The notes below the pieces were generated by a model, which saw only the letters and a list, made by a program, of their open reading frames with translations, had not been told where the DNA came from and did not search any database. A program made the translations under genes and the position numbers. Shown one piece after another: positions 26,418-35,400 of a DNA stretch of 64,000 nucleotides (the stretch's first letter is position 1; each line of letters opens with the position of its first letter). Origin of the DNA: Shinella sp. XGS7 (lineage in GTDB: Bacteria > Pseudomonadota > Gammaproteobacteria > Burkholderiales > Burkholderiaceae_C); assembly GCF_020535565.1 (NCBI RefSeq), contig NZ_CP084758.1:1887501-1951500 (forward strand). Reading direction: 5' to 3'.

Positions 26418-26455
26418 CTGACAGCCAAAGTCGACAGTTGTCAGTTTTTCTGACA
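26418..26455. promoter_or_regulatory. Triple TGTCAG/CTGACA operator
   Basis: CTGACA at 26418-26423, TGTCAG at 26439-26444 and CTGACA at 26450-26455 form two overlapping inverted repeats (spacers of 15 and 5 bp), all within 48 bp upstream of the LysR start. This is a likely LysR binding region for the PACE gene and autoregulation. Confidence 0.5.
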
Positions 26456-26465
26456 AATTGAGGCC

Positions 26466-27347
26466 ATGGCTTTGAACAGCGATCAGCTCCAGCTCTTTCT
26501 AGCCGTGCTGGACCAGGGCTCTTTCTCGGCCGCGGCACGCGCCCTGGGCCGGGTGCCCTCGGCCGTGAGCATGGCCGTGGCCCAGATGGAGGCCGAGCTG
26601 GACCTGCAGCTCTTCGAGCGCAGCACCCGCGAGCTGCGGCCCACCGAGGTGGCGCGCGCCCTGGAGCCCCAGGCCCGCCAGCTCGTGGGCCAGCTGGGCC
26701 GGCTGCAGGCCCATGCCCTGGCCCTGCATCAGGGCCTGGAGCGGCGCCTGACCCTGGCCATCGCGCCCGAGCTGCTCGCCGTGGCCTGGGCCGAGGCGCT
26801 GGCGGCCCTGGCCCAGGAATTCCCGGGCCTTGAGGTGGAACTGCGCAGCGCGCCCCAGGCCGAGGTGTTGCGCCTGCTGCACGCCGGCAGCGTGGACCTG
26901 GCCCTGGTCTTTGAGCGGGTGGGCTTTGACGAGCGCGAAAGCTTCGAGGAACTGGGCAGCGAGCTGCTGCTGGCGGTGATCGCGCCGCGCCATCCCCTGG
27001 CCGGCCAGGCCCTGCGTCAGGAACAGTGGGCCGAGCTGCGCCAGATCGTGGTGGCGCGGGGCGAGGCGGCGGCCGAGGACCCGCGGCTGCTGATCTCGCG
27101 CCAGGTCTGGCGCACCGACAGCCATCTGGCCAGCCTCAGCCTGGTGCAGGCCGGCCTGGGCTGGGCCTTCTTGCCGCAGCGCCTGGTGGCGCCCCTGCTG
27201 GCCGGCGGCCAGCTGCTGCCGGTGGAGCTGGAGAACATGAGCAATGAGCTACGGCTGTGGGTGGATGTGGTCTGGCGCCATGACCGCCCCCTGGGCCTGG
27301 GGGCGCGGCGCTTCATCGAGCTGATGCGGCGCCAGGTTGGCCGCTGA
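26466..27347 (+). CDS. LysR-family regulator, divergent from PACE gene
   Basis: A 293-residue LysR protein. Its N-terminal HTH reads LFLAVLDQGSFSAAARALGRVPSAVSMAVAQMEAEL, and the effector domain runs from about residue 90 to 285. Like AceR beside aceI, it probably activates the PACE exporter in response to the exported amine. The gene starts 6 bp after TTGAGG, close to the triple repeat. Downstream, 27348-27416 holds no clear terminator. Confidence 0.9.
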   Translation: MALNSDQLQLFLAVLDQGSFSAAARALGRVPSAVSMAVAQMEAELDLQLFERSTRELRPTEVARALEPQARQLVGQLGRLQAHALALHQGLERRLTLAIAPELLAVAWAEALAALAQEFPGLEVELRSAPQAEVLRLLHAGSVDLALVFERVGFDERESFEELGSELLLAVIAPRHPLAGQALRQEQWAELRQIVVARGEAAAEDPRLLISRQVWRTDSHLASLSLVQAGLGWAFLPQRLVAPLLAGGQLLPVELENMSNELRLWVDVVWRHDRPLGLGARRFIELMRRQVGR

Positions 27348-27416
27348 GCCGAGACCTGGGCCGCGCCTGCAATTCCGGCTTCTCGTGACGCAGCACACCG
27401 AGTCGCTCTAGAATTG

Positions 27417-27432
27417 ACGTTTACGTAAACGT
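27417..27432. promoter_or_regulatory. Perfect 16-bp palindrome upstream of ivd
   Basis: ACGTTTACGTAAACGT is a perfect palindrome 76 bp before the ivd start, preceded by TTGACG that could be a -35 element overlapping it. ACGTAAACGT-type sites upstream of leucine/isovalerate (liu) genes are bound by LiuR (MerR) type regulators in other Proteobacteria. The regulator gene is not in the window. Confidence 0.6.
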
Positions 27433-27508
27433 AAGTCGACAGGGCGAGCCGGCCTGCCTAGCATGCGGGACTCTGCCCGGATCGAATCCGCAGAATCTGG
27501 AGACACGC

Positions 27509-28672
27509 ATGAACCTGCCCGGCCTGAATTTCCAACTCGGTGAAGAGATCGACGCTCTGCGCGACGCGGTGCGCGACTTCGCCCAAGCCGAGATCGCGCC
27601 GCAGGCGGCGGAGATCGACCGCAGCAACAACTTCCCCATGCCGCTCTGGCGGGAAATGGGCGATCTCGGCCTGCTCGGCATCACCGTGCCGGAAAGCCTC
27701 GGCGGTTCCGGCATGGGCTATCTCGCCCATTGCGTGGCGATGGAGGAGATCAGCCGCGCCTCGGCCTCGGTCGCCCTCAGCTATGGCGCCCATTCCAACC
27801 TCTGCGTCAACCAGATCGTGCGCAACGCCTCGCCGGCGCAGCGCGAAAAATACCTGCCGAAGCTGATCTCCGGTGAGCATGTCGGCGCCCTTGCCATGTC
27901 CGAGCCGGGCGCAGGCTCCGACGTCGTCTCGATGAAGCTGCGCGCGGAAAAGCGCGGCGACCGCTACGTGCTGAACGGCAACAAGATGTGGATCACCAAC
28001 GGGCCGGATGCGGACGTTCTGGTGGTCTATGCCAAGACCGACCCCGAGGCCGGCTCGCGCGGCATCACCGCCTTCCTCATCGAGAAGGGCTTCAAGGGTT
28101 TCTCCACCGCCCAGAAGCTCGACAAGCTCGGCATGCGCGGCTCCAACACCTGCGAACTCGTCTTTGTCGATTGCGAGGTGCCGGAAGAGAACGTGATGGG
28201 CACGGTCGGGCGCGGCGTCAACGTGCTGATGTCCGGCCTCGACTATGAGCGCGTCGTGCTCTCGGGCGGCCCGCTCGGCATCATGGCCGCCTGCCTCGAT
28301 GTGGTCGTGCCCTACATTCACGAGCGCAAGCAGTTCGACCGTCCTATCGGCGAGTTCCAGCTGATGCAGGGCAAGGTCGCCGACATGTATGTCGCGCTCA
28401 ATGCCTGCCGCGCCTATGTCTATGCCGTGGCGAGCGCCTGCGACCGGGGCGAGACGACGCGCAAGGATGCAGCCGGCTGCATCCTCTATTCCGCCGAGAT
28501 GGCGACGAAACTGGCGCTCGACGCCATCCAGTCGCTCGGCGGCAACGGCTATATCAACGACTATCCGACCGGCAGGCTGCTGCGCGACGCCAAGCTCTAC
28601 GAGATCGGCGCCGGCACGTCCGAAATCCGCCGCATGCTGATCGGCCGTGAGCTGTTCGCGGAGACGATGTAA
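27509..28672 (+). CDS. ivd: Isovaleryl-CoA dehydrogenase, foreign codon use
   Basis: A 387-residue FAD flavoprotein of leucine breakdown that oxidises isovaleryl-CoA to 3-methylcrotonyl-CoA and passes electrons to ETF. It has the acyl-CoA dehydrogenase signatures [16 protein letters not shown] and [35 protein letters not shown] (split at about 345-380), and [11 protein letters not shown] carries the Glu base position typical of IVD. Base use is strikingly unlike the neighbours: I count about 21 CTC to 16 CTG for Leu, with many CCG, GCG and GAA codons, whereas flanking genes use CTG almost exclusively. The sequence looks rhizobial. The next step genes (liuB, liuC, liuD) do not follow. Confidence 0.93.
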   Translation: MNLPGLNFQLGEEIDALRDAVRDFAQAEIAPQAAEIDRSNNFPMPLWREMGDLGLLGITVPESLGGSGMGYLAHCVAMEEISRASASVALSYGAHSNLCVNQIVRNASPAQREKYLPKLISGEHVGALAMSEPGAGSDVVSMKLRAEKRGDRYVLNGNKMWITNGPDADVLVVYAKTDPEAGSRGITAFLIEKGFKGFSTAQKLDKLGMRGSNTCELVFVDCEVPEENVMGTVGRGVNVLMSGLDYERVVLSGGPLGIMAACLDVVVPYIHERKQFDRPIGEFQLMQGKVADMYVALNACRAYVYAVASACDRGETTRKDAAGCILYSAEMATKLALDAIQSLGGNGYINDYPTGRLLRDAKLYEIGAGTSEIRRMLIGRELFAETM

Positions 28673-28695
28673 GCCTCTTGCCCCGGAAGGCGTCC

Positions 28696-29616
28696 ATGCC
28701 CAAGCCCCTGCACCTCAACACCCCGCTGCTGCGCGCCGCGCCGGGCCAGTTCTCGCACCCCGAGGTCTGGCTCAAGATGGACGCGCTGCAGCCCAGCGGC
28801 AGCTTCAAGCTGCGCGGTGTGGGGCGCCTGGTGCGCAAGGCGGCGCAGGACGGCGCGCGCGAGATCATCTGCGCCTCGGGTGGCAATGCCGGCTTCGCGG
28901 CAGCCTATGCGGCCCAGGCCCTGGGCCTGGCCGTGACCATCGTGCTGCCCGAAACCAGCAGCGCCGCCGTGCAGGGCCTGATCGAGCAGCGCGGCGCCAC
29001 GGTGCTGCGCCATGGCAAGGTCTGGGACGAGAGCCACGCCTTCGCCCAGGCCCTGGCGGCCGAGCGCGGCGCCAGCTATATGCACCCCTTCGACCACCCC
29101 CTGCTCTGGGAAGGCCATGCCAGCCTCATCGACGAGGTGCTGGACCAGGGCCTGGCCTTTGACGCCGTGGTCACCGCCGTGGGCGGCGGCGGGCTCTATG
29201 CCGGCATCGTGCAGGGCCTGCGCCGCCATGGCCTGGACCAGATCCCGGTCATCGCGGTGGAAACCGAGGGCGCGGCCAGCCTGCATGCCAGCCTGGCGGC
29301 CGGCGCGCTGGTGACCCTGCCGGCCATCAGCTCGGTGGCCACCTCCCTGGGCGCGCGCCGCGTGGCCGAGGAGGCCTTCCGCCTGGCGCGCGAGCATCCC
29401 ACCCACAGCGTGCTGGTGAGCGACCGCCAGGCCTGCCAGGCCGCGGTGCGCCTGGCCGAGCAGATGCGGGTGATGGTGGAGCCGGCCTGCGGCGCAGCCC
29501 TGGCCGCGGTGGACGCCTACCCCGAACTCTTTGCCCGCTTCAAGCGCCCCCTGGTGGAGGTCTGCGGCGGCGTGGGTGTGTCCCTGGCCCTGCTGCAGCA
29601 GTGGGCGGCCTCGTGA
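28696..29616 (+). CDS. PLP-dependent serine/threonine dehydratase-like lyase
   Basis: A 306-residue fold-type II PLP enzyme from the ATG at 28696, with GGAAGG just upstream. The PLP lysine is Lys38 in PSGSFKLRG, the phosphate/substrate loop is SGGNAGFA, and the glycine loop GGGGLYAG binds PLP phosphate. It fits catabolic L-serine ammonia-lyases without the C-terminal ACT-like domain of IlvA. It would form pyruvate or 2-oxobutyrate and ammonia. Codon use returns to that of the host immediately after ivd. It lies 58 bp before the carbonic anhydrase gene, in the same direction. Confidence 0.85.
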   Translation: MPKPLHLNTPLLRAAPGQFSHPEVWLKMDALQPSGSFKLRGVGRLVRKAAQDGAREIICASGGNAGFAAAYAAQALGLAVTIVLPETSSAAVQGLIEQRGATVLRHGKVWDESHAFAQALAAERGASYMHPFDHPLLWEGHASLIDEVLDQGLAFDAVVTAVGGGGLYAGIVQGLRRHGLDQIPVIAVETEGAASLHASLAAGALVTLPAISSVATSLGARRVAEEAFRLAREHPTHSVLVSDRQACQAAVRLAEQMRVMVEPACGAALAAVDAYPELFARFKRPLVEVCGGVGVSLALLQQWAAS

Positions 29617-29674
29617 CAGCGTGCCGGACGGCCGGTGTGAGCCGCGTGTCAGCCAGGGCGGGGAGAATGCAGGC

Positions 29675-30346
29675 ATGAGCATGACCCCCACCAACGAACT
29701 GCAAGACCTGCTGGACAACAACAAGCGCTGGGCCTCGGACACCGAGGAGCGCGAGCCCGGCTTCTTCTCCCGCCTGCTCAAGCAGCAGACCCCGCAATAC
29801 CTGTGGATCGGCTGCGCCGACAGCCGCGTGCCCGCCAACGAGCTGGTGGACCTGCTGCCCGGCGAACTCTTCGTGCACCGCAATGTGGCCAATGTGGTGG
29901 TGCACTCCGACCTCAACTGCCTCTCGGTGATGCAGTTTGCGGTGGACCATCTCAAGGTCAAGCACATCATCGTGGTGGGCCACAGCAACTGCGGCGGCGT
30001 GCGCGCCGCCCTGACCGATGCGCGCGTGGGCCTGGTGTCCAACTGGATTCGCCATGTGCAGGATGTGCGCAACGACCACGGCGAATGGCTGGACAGCGTG
30101 GCCGAGGCGCGCCGCGTGGACGCGCTGTGCGAGCTCAATGTGCTGGAGCAGGCCCGCAACGCCTGCCGGACCACGGTGGTGCAGGACGCCTGGGCCCGCG
30201 GCCAGGAGGTGGTGGTGCACGGCTGGGTCTATGGCCTGCACAACGGCCTGCTGGAAGACCTGCAGATCACGGCCGATCGTGCCGAGGCCGTGGAGCCCGC
30301 CTTCAAGCGCGCCCTGGCCAAGGTCAAGCAGCGCTACGAGCGCTAG
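29675..30346 (+). CDS. can: Beta-class carbonic anhydrase
   Basis: The 223-residue enzyme hydrates CO2 to bicarbonate in the cytoplasm. Zinc ligands are seen as Cys47 and Asp49 of CADSRVP, His103 and Cys106 of GHSNCGG. The first residues and the length match E. coli Can (220 residues). The ATG at 29675 follows GGGGAGAATG. It is 30 bp upstream of aceK. Bicarbonate supply fits neighbouring carboxylation and leucine-degradation steps, but this link is inference. Confidence 0.95.
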   Translation: MSMTPTNELQDLLDNNKRWASDTEEREPGFFSRLLKQQTPQYLWIGCADSRVPANELVDLLPGELFVHRNVANVVVHSDLNCLSVMQFAVDHLKVKHIIVVGHSNCGGVRAALTDARVGLVSNWIRHVQDVRNDHGEWLDSVAEARRVDALCELNVLEQARNACRTTVVQDAWARGQEVVVHGWVYGLHNGLLEDLQITADRAEAVEPAFKRALAKVKQRYER

Positions 30347-30376
30347 CTAGCGGCCCCGCCCGGACAGCCAGCGGCC

Positions 30377-32209
30377 ATGGTCCCCCAGAAGCTCAGCGAT
30401 GCGCGCGCCTTCGAGATCGCGCAGGCCCTGCTGGGCGGTTTCAACCGGCACTACCAGCTCTTCCGGGCCACCACCGCCGCCGCCAAGCAGCGCTTCGAGG
30501 CAGCCGACTGGCACGGCCAGCAGCGCGCGCAGCGCGAGCGCATCGAGTTCTACGAACAGCGCGTGGAAGAGGCGGTGCAGCTGCTGGAGCAGCGCTACCA
30601 GGCCGGCACCCTGCCCATGGACGTCTGGCAGCAGGTCAAGCTGCACTACATCGGCCTGCTCACCAACCATCTGCAGCCCGAGCTGGCCGAGACCTTCTTC
30701 AACTCGGTCAGCACCCGCATCCTGCACCACGGCTACTTCCGCAACGACTTCATCTTCGTGCGGCCGGCCATCTCCACCGAGTACATCGAGAACCTGGAGC
30801 CCGCGGCCCAGCCCACCTACCGCGCCTACTACCCCAGCCCGGAGACCCTGCGCGACACCCTGATGCGCATCCTCTGGAACTTCCAGCTGGCGCGCGAGTT
30901 TGCCGATCTGGGCCGCGATGTGGACCGGGTGCTGGCCGCCGTGCAGCGCGAGCTGGGCGACTTCCGCTGGCGCACCAATTTCCAGATCCAGGTCCTGTCC
31001 AGCCTGTTCTACCGCAACAAGGGCGCCTATGTGGTGGGCAAGATCGTCAACGGCTTCCACGAGACGCCGTTCGCCCTGCCCATCCTGCATGACGAGTCGG
31101 CACAGGGCCGCCTGTACATCGACGCCGCCCTCTTCGGCGAAGACGATCTGCTCCTGCTCTTCAGCTTTGCGCGCGCCTACTTCATGGTGGACATGGATGT
31201 GCCCAGCGCCTACGTGCAGTTCCTGCGCTCGCTGATGCCGCGCAAGCCCCGCGCCGAGATCTATTCCGCCCTGGGTCTGCACAAGCATGGCAAGAACCTC
31301 TTCTACCGCGACTTTCTGCAGCACCTGCGGCACTCCTCTGACAAGTTCCGCATCGCGCCCGGCATCAAGGGCCTGGTGATGCTGGTCTTCGACCTGCCCA
31401 GCTACCCCTTTGTCTTCAAGCTCATCCGCGACGCCTTCCCCGCGCAGAAGGAGCACACCACGCGCGAGCTGGTGCAGGGCAAGTACCTGCTGGTCAAGCA
31501 CCACGACCGCGTGGGTCGCATGGCCGACACCCTGGAATACAGCAATGTGGCCTTCCCGCGCTGGCGCTTCGACGAGGCGCTGATCAAGGAGCTCAAGGCC
31601 TGCTGCGGCAGCCTGATCGAGGAGCGCGGCGAAGACCTGATCATCATTCGCCACCTCTATATCGAGCGCCGCATGGTGCCGCTCAATCTCTATCTGCAGG
31701 AGGCCAGCCCGGCCCAGCTGCGCCACGCGGTGATCGAGTACGGCCAGGCCATCAAGGACCTGGTGGCCGCCAATATCTTTCCCGGCGACATGCTGTGGAA
31801 GAACTTCGGCATCACCCGCCACGGCAAGGTCGTGTTCTACGACTACGACGAGATCGAGTACCTCAGCGACTGCCAGTTCCGCGCCGTGCCCGCCCCGCGC
31901 ACCGAAGAGGAAGAGCTCTCGGGCGAGGTCTGGTGGCAGGTCGGGCCGCGCGATGTGTTTCCCGAAACCTTCGCGCCCTTTCTGCTGGGCCATCCCGGCG
32001 TGCGCGAGGTCTTCATGCAGCACCATGCCGAGCTGCTGGACCCTGCCTTCTGGCAGGCCCACCAGGCCCGCATCCGCGCGGGCTATGTGCACGATGTGTT
32101 TCCCTACGAGGCGCACAAGCGCTTCGTCCCCCACCAGGCCGCCGCGCCCGATGCCCTGCCGCCGCCTGAGCGGGAGCCCGCGCCGACGCGCGAGCTGCCC
32201 ACCGCCTGA
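30377..32209 (+). CDS. aceK: Isocitrate dehydrogenase kinase/phosphatase AceK
   Basis: The 610-residue bifunctional enzyme phosphorylates and dephosphorylates isocitrate dehydrogenase, directing carbon between the TCA cycle and the glyoxylate bypass. The N-terminal regulatory half is about 1-310 ([24 protein letters not shown]) and the kinase-like half about 315-575, including the ATP loop [22 protein letters not shown], the catalytic [12 protein letters not shown] and the metal-binding YDYDEIEYL. No aceA or aceB is nearby. A Pro/Ala-rich tail ends the protein. In Burkholderiales aceK often lies among fatty and branched-chain acid genes, as here. Confidence 0.97.
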   Translation: MVPQKLSDARAFEIAQALLGGFNRHYQLFRATTAAAKQRFEAADWHGQQRAQRERIEFYEQRVEEAVQLLEQRYQAGTLPMDVWQQVKLHYIGLLTNHLQPELAETFFNSVSTRILHHGYFRNDFIFVRPAISTEYIENLEPAAQPTYRAYYPSPETLRDTLMRILWNFQLAREFADLGRDVDRVLAAVQRELGDFRWRTNFQIQVLSSLFYRNKGAYVVGKIVNGFHETPFALPILHDESAQGRLYIDAALFGEDDLLLLFSFARAYFMVDMDVPSAYVQFLRSLMPRKPRAEIYSALGLHKHGKNLFYRDFLQHLRHSSDKFRIAPGIKGLVMLVFDLPSYPFVFKLIRDAFPAQKEHTTRELVQGKYLLVKHHDRVGRMADTLEYSNVAFPRWRFDEALIKELKACCGSLIEERGEDLIIIRHLYIERRMVPLNLYLQEASPAQLRHAVIEYGQAIKDLVAANIFPGDMLWKNFGITRHGKVVFYDYDEIEYLSDCQFRAVPAPRTEEEELSGEVWWQVGPRDVFPETFAPFLLGHPGVREVFMQHHAELLDPAFWQAHQARIRAGYVHDVFPYEAHKRFVPHQAAAPDALPPPEREPAPTRELPTA

Positions 32210-32253
32210 TTTGAGTTCAACCACCCCAAGCCGTGATCAAGAAGGAGTCTTTC

Positions 32254-33435
32254 ATGTCTGCTGATCCCATCGTCATCGTCTCAGCCGCCCGCACCCCCAT
32301 CGGCGGCCTGCTCGGCGACTTCGCCGGTCTCTCCGCCTGGGAGCTGGGCGCCGTGGCCATCAAGGCCGCCGTGGAGCGCGCCGGCGTGCCCGGCGACGCC
32401 ATCCAGGAAGCCTTCATGGGCAACTGCCTGATGGCCGGCCAGGGCCAGGCCCCCGCCCGCCAGGCCGTGCTCAAGGCCGGTCTGCCCCAGTCGGTGGGCG
32501 CCGTGACCCTCTCCAAGATGTGCGGCGCCGGCATGCGCGCCGTGATGTTCGCCCACGACACGCTCAAGGCCGAAAGCGCCGACATCCTGATCGCCGGCGG
32601 CATGGAGAGCATGACCAACGCCCCGCACCTGATGTTCGCGCGCAAGGGCGTGAAGTACGGTGCCGCCCAGATGTACGACCACATGGCCCTGGACGGCCTG
32701 GAAGACGCCTACGAGCGCGGCAAGGCCATGGGCGTGTTTGCCGAGCAGTGCGTGAGCAAGTACAGCTTCAGCCGCGAAGCCCAGGACGCCTTTGCCATTG
32801 CCTCCACCGAGCGCAGCAAGAAGGCCAATGAAGACGGCAGCTTCGACTGGGAAATCGCCCCTGTCACCCTGGCCGGCAAGGGCGGCGATGTGGTGATCAG
32901 CCGCGACGAGCAGCCCTTCAAGGCCAAGCTCGACAAGATCCCCGGCCTGAAGCCCGCCTTCAAGAAGGACGGCACCATCACCGCCGCCACCTCCAGCTCC
33001 ATCAGCGACGGCGCCGCCGCCCTGGTGCTGATGCGTGAAAGCCATGCCGCCAAGCTGGGCCTCACGCCCGTGGCCCGCATCGTGGGCACCGCCGTGCATG
33101 CCAACGCGCCCGAGTGGTTCACCACCGCCCCGGTGGGTGCCATCCAGAAGCTGCTGGCCAAGAACGGCTGGGACGCCAAGAGCGTCGATCTGTGGGAAGT
33201 CAACGAAGCCTTCGCCGCCGTCACCATGGCCGCCATGGCCGAGTTCAAGCTGCCCCACGAGATCGTCAACGTCAACGGCGGCGCCATCGCCATCGGTCAC
33301 CCGATCGGCGCATCCGGCGCACGCATCCTGGTCACCCTGCTGGGCGCCCTGAAGAAGCGCGGCGGCAAGCGCGGCGTGGCGGCGCTGTGCATCGGCGGCG
33401 GCGAGGCCACGGCTGTGGGCGTGGAGCTGATCTGA
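32254..33435 (+). CDS. Acetyl-CoA C-acetyltransferase (thiolase)
   Basis: A 393-residue thiolase from the ATG at 32254 with AAGGAG 8 bp upstream; a GTG at 32233 would add seven residues. The acyl-accepting Cys lies in LSKMCGAGMRAV (near residue 88), with the thiolase signature NVNGGAIAIGHPIGASGAR and the final Cys in LCIGGGEATA. It condenses or cleaves acetoacetyl-CoA; it could serve leucine breakdown (acetoacetyl-CoA end product) or PHB synthesis. It ends the operon-like run from ivd and is followed by a strong terminator. Confidence 0.93.
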   Translation: MSADPIVIVSAARTPIGGLLGDFAGLSAWELGAVAIKAAVERAGVPGDAIQEAFMGNCLMAGQGQAPARQAVLKAGLPQSVGAVTLSKMCGAGMRAVMFAHDTLKAESADILIAGGMESMTNAPHLMFARKGVKYGAAQMYDHMALDGLEDAYERGKAMGVFAEQCVSKYSFSREAQDAFAIASTERSKKANEDGSFDWEIAPVTLAGKGGDVVISRDEQPFKAKLDKIPGLKPAFKKDGTITAATSSSISDGAAALVLMRESHAAKLGLTPVARIVGTAVHANAPEWFTTAPVGAIQKLLAKNGWDAKSVDLWEVNEAFAAVTMAAMAEFKLPHEIVNVNGGAIAIGHPIGASGARILVTLLGALKKRGGKRGVAALCIGGGEATAVGVELI

Positions 33436-33514
33436 CGTTTAGCGGCGGCGGCTCGTGAGGGCTGCCGGTGGGGAGGGCTGAGCGGGAAGGGCTCAGCGCC
33501 TCTTGAAGAAAAGA

Positions 33515-33547
33515 AGCCAGCTGCCTGGGAGGGCGGCTGGCTTTTTG
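33515..33547 (+). terminator. Rho-independent terminator after the thiolase gene
   Basis: AGCCAGCTGCC and GGCGGCTGGCT form an 11-bp stem (one G-T wobble) around a TGGGAG loop, directly followed by TTTTTG. It is one of the few textbook terminators in this window and marks the end of the ivd-to-thiolase run. Confidence 0.85.
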
Positions 33548-33763
33548 TTTGGTGTTGGGGTGTATCAGGCCCCTTCGGCCCGCTGGCTTTGAGTGGCAGC
33601 TTTGCAGCCGTTACGGTCTGTCGTTTCGTTGAAGTCGACGCCTGAAATCTACCGTTCAATAAATTCTTGAAAAATCTGGAATTTCTCAAGTTATTTATTA
33701 GTTATTTTCTTCGTGCCATTCACATCTGCAAGCAACGTTGTTGCGTTATGTGAAGAAACGAGA
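33548..33763. other. AT-rich spacer, no gene seen
   Basis: Composition drops sharply here and stays AT-rich up to about 34,970. The segment has TTTCTTGAA/TTCAAG-like stretches and poly-A/T runs, but no reading frame or clear hairpin. It marks the left edge of an atypical island. Confidence 0.5.
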
Positions 33764-34852
33764 TTACCCACCCCTTGCGCTCTTAAAAATTTTTATCAGT
33801 TGATCTGCGCCGTCGAACGTTGCTGGAAGTTTGTCTTCGTTCGCAAGTAGTCCGCTGAATATTAGGTTCTCAAACTTTTCCAGCGCAGTGCTATTCGCCT
33901 TCTTGATGTCAGATGAATAGTTTGAATAGCTTTGAATGAATTGACAGAGGGCGGTTCTTAGTTCCAGTTGCAGTAGCTGCGCCTTGATTGATCTGAAATG
34001 TAATAGCACAACCCTAAAGAAATAGATAAGTACCAATTCAAGTGCAAGGGCGGGAGGGATAATGTAAAGCGCAAATTCCTTGTATTTGGAAAATGAGGTT
34101 TCATACTTCAAGATCAGCCCAACTTCAAAGATCAAAGGAGCAATCACCAAAAAACCCAGTAGCAGCAAGCACCAGAAGGCTGTCTTTTCTTCTGACTTCT
34201 TGCGACCTACAAGATCTTTGAAGCCGTGTGCAAGGCCTACGAAGTTGTAGCCAGTCTCCAGACCGTCTAGTATCGTTTTTAGCGCCTCTACCCTCTGCTC
34301 CCTCCCGGTTAACTCCTCGTCCCATTGTTTTTTTAATTTGGGGGCGGATATTTGATCTTGAGCTAGCTGGCGGATGCTTAGTATGTCGGGGTGATTTATT
34401 AGCTTCTTGGCGATCTCCACGGGCATTGTGAAGCTGGCAAAAACTAGCTGACTACGATTTCTTCCTGAGAAATCATCAAAACTCTCTTGTACATAGCTGA
34501 TGACCTGTCGAAGCTCTGGTGTCAAGTTGTCTGGTATCGAAAACTGCAATTCACACAGGAATCTGTAAGCCATGGTGAAAATATTGATCAACGCCTCTCT
34601 TGAGTTCTCCTGATCTGGGGTGAATTCCCGAATTGAACTGTAGAAAGTATCGCCGATCCATTCGATATTTACCTGGCAGTGCTCATCGAATGCCGCTGGC
34701 GCGGAAATCATGGATCTAATGATTTGCTTTAGATAGGGGGCGCAGCGATCGATTCCCTTGTCAGATTCTCTGGTTGGGAGGAGTGCCATCAGCCGTTGCA
34801 ATTCCGCTTTTGTGGAATCTTTAGAGAAAAATTTGACCGATTGTTCAGTCAT
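33764..34852 (-). CDS. Unknown two-helix membrane protein on an AT-rich island
   Basis: The 362-residue protein is encoded by DNA of roughly 45% GC, far below the window. It uses AT-rich codons unlike any neighbour. Residues 1-225 are soluble and mostly helical (TEQSVKFFSKDSTKAELQRL...). Two membrane helices lie at about 227-252 (FWCLLLLGFLVIAPLIFEVGLIL) and 265-292 (FALYIIPPALALELVLIYFFRVVLL), followed by a helical C-terminal domain of about 70 residues. There is no signal peptide. I do not recognise a family. Single-gene AT-rich inserts encoding a soluble sensor plus two helices include phage-defence effectors, but nothing here proves that role. The ATG at 34852 has a weak ribosome site. 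Confidence 0.7.
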   Translation of the reverse strand: MTEQSVKFFSKDSTKAELQRLMALLPTRESDKGIDRCAPYLKQIIRSMISAPAAFDEHCQVNIEWIGDTFYSSIREFTPDQENSREALINIFTMAYRFLCELQFSIPDNLTPELRQVISYVQESFDDFSGRNRSQLVFASFTMPVEIAKKLINHPDILSIRQLAQDQISAPKLKKQWDEELTGREQRVEALKTILDGLETGYNFVGLAHGFKDLVGRKKSEEKTAFWCLLLLGFLVIAPLIFEVGLILKYETSFSKYKEFALYIIPPALALELVLIYFFRVVLLHFRSIKAQLLQLELRTALCQFIQSYSNYSSDIKKANSTALEKFENLIFSGLLANEDKLPATFDGADQLIKIFKSARGG

Positions 34853-35042
34853 GAAACGCTCCCTGGATGAGTAAATTGTTCGCGGAATTTACGGCGAAAC
34901 CCTACCTATTGGCCCCGATCTAAATTTGGACCTTCGCCCGACCAATTTTGAGCGTCGACAGTCTCCGTCTGCTTGCGCGAATTCCCTAGCGTGCGATTGC
35001 CGCTGTTGCATGCAACCTGTCCGCTAGATCGGGTCCTGCAGT

Positions 35043-35285
35043 ATGGGTGGCAGGGCCAACACGCAAAAGCATGTGTGCGGCAAGTTCCGCCGCGAGCTGG
35101 TGCCGGGCAGCCTGCGGGTCTATCCCATCAAGGGTTTCGGCGCGCTCGCCCAGGGTGTGCACCGCTTCTGCCAGCACGGCTCCGTGCGCTGCGAGGGGGC
35201 GGCGGACTTCATGATGGTCTGGCGCCAGGAGGGCGCGCAGTGGCGCATCACCCGCGTGCTGAGCTACGGGCACCGCGCGCTCTGA
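35043..35285 (+). pseudogene. 5'-truncated SnoaL/DUF4440-like remnant
   Basis: The open frame gives 80 residues. From about residue 18 it matches the C-terminal half of SnoaL-like (NTF2-fold, DUF4440) proteins: the segment VYPIKGFGALAQGVHRFCQHG followed by a last strand ADFMMVWRQEGAQWRITRVLSYGHR. The first half of the fold is missing, and the upstream DNA is the AT-rich island. Codon use is host-like. I read it as a host gene whose 5' part was lost when the island arrived. The ATG at 35043 may not be used. Confidence 0.6.
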
Positions 35286-35400
35286 GCGAGCGAGTGAGTG
35301 AGCGAGGCCGCGGGGGCTTCACAATCCGGCCCTGGCTTCCACCCGGCCGCGCGCCCGGCCATTCCCGCTCCCTCCCTCTCTCCCTCTCTCTCTTTTCACC

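Noticed and set aside
27509-28672. ivd as a degraded pseudogene
   Set aside because: The frame is intact and full length with all catalytic signatures; only its codon use is odd.
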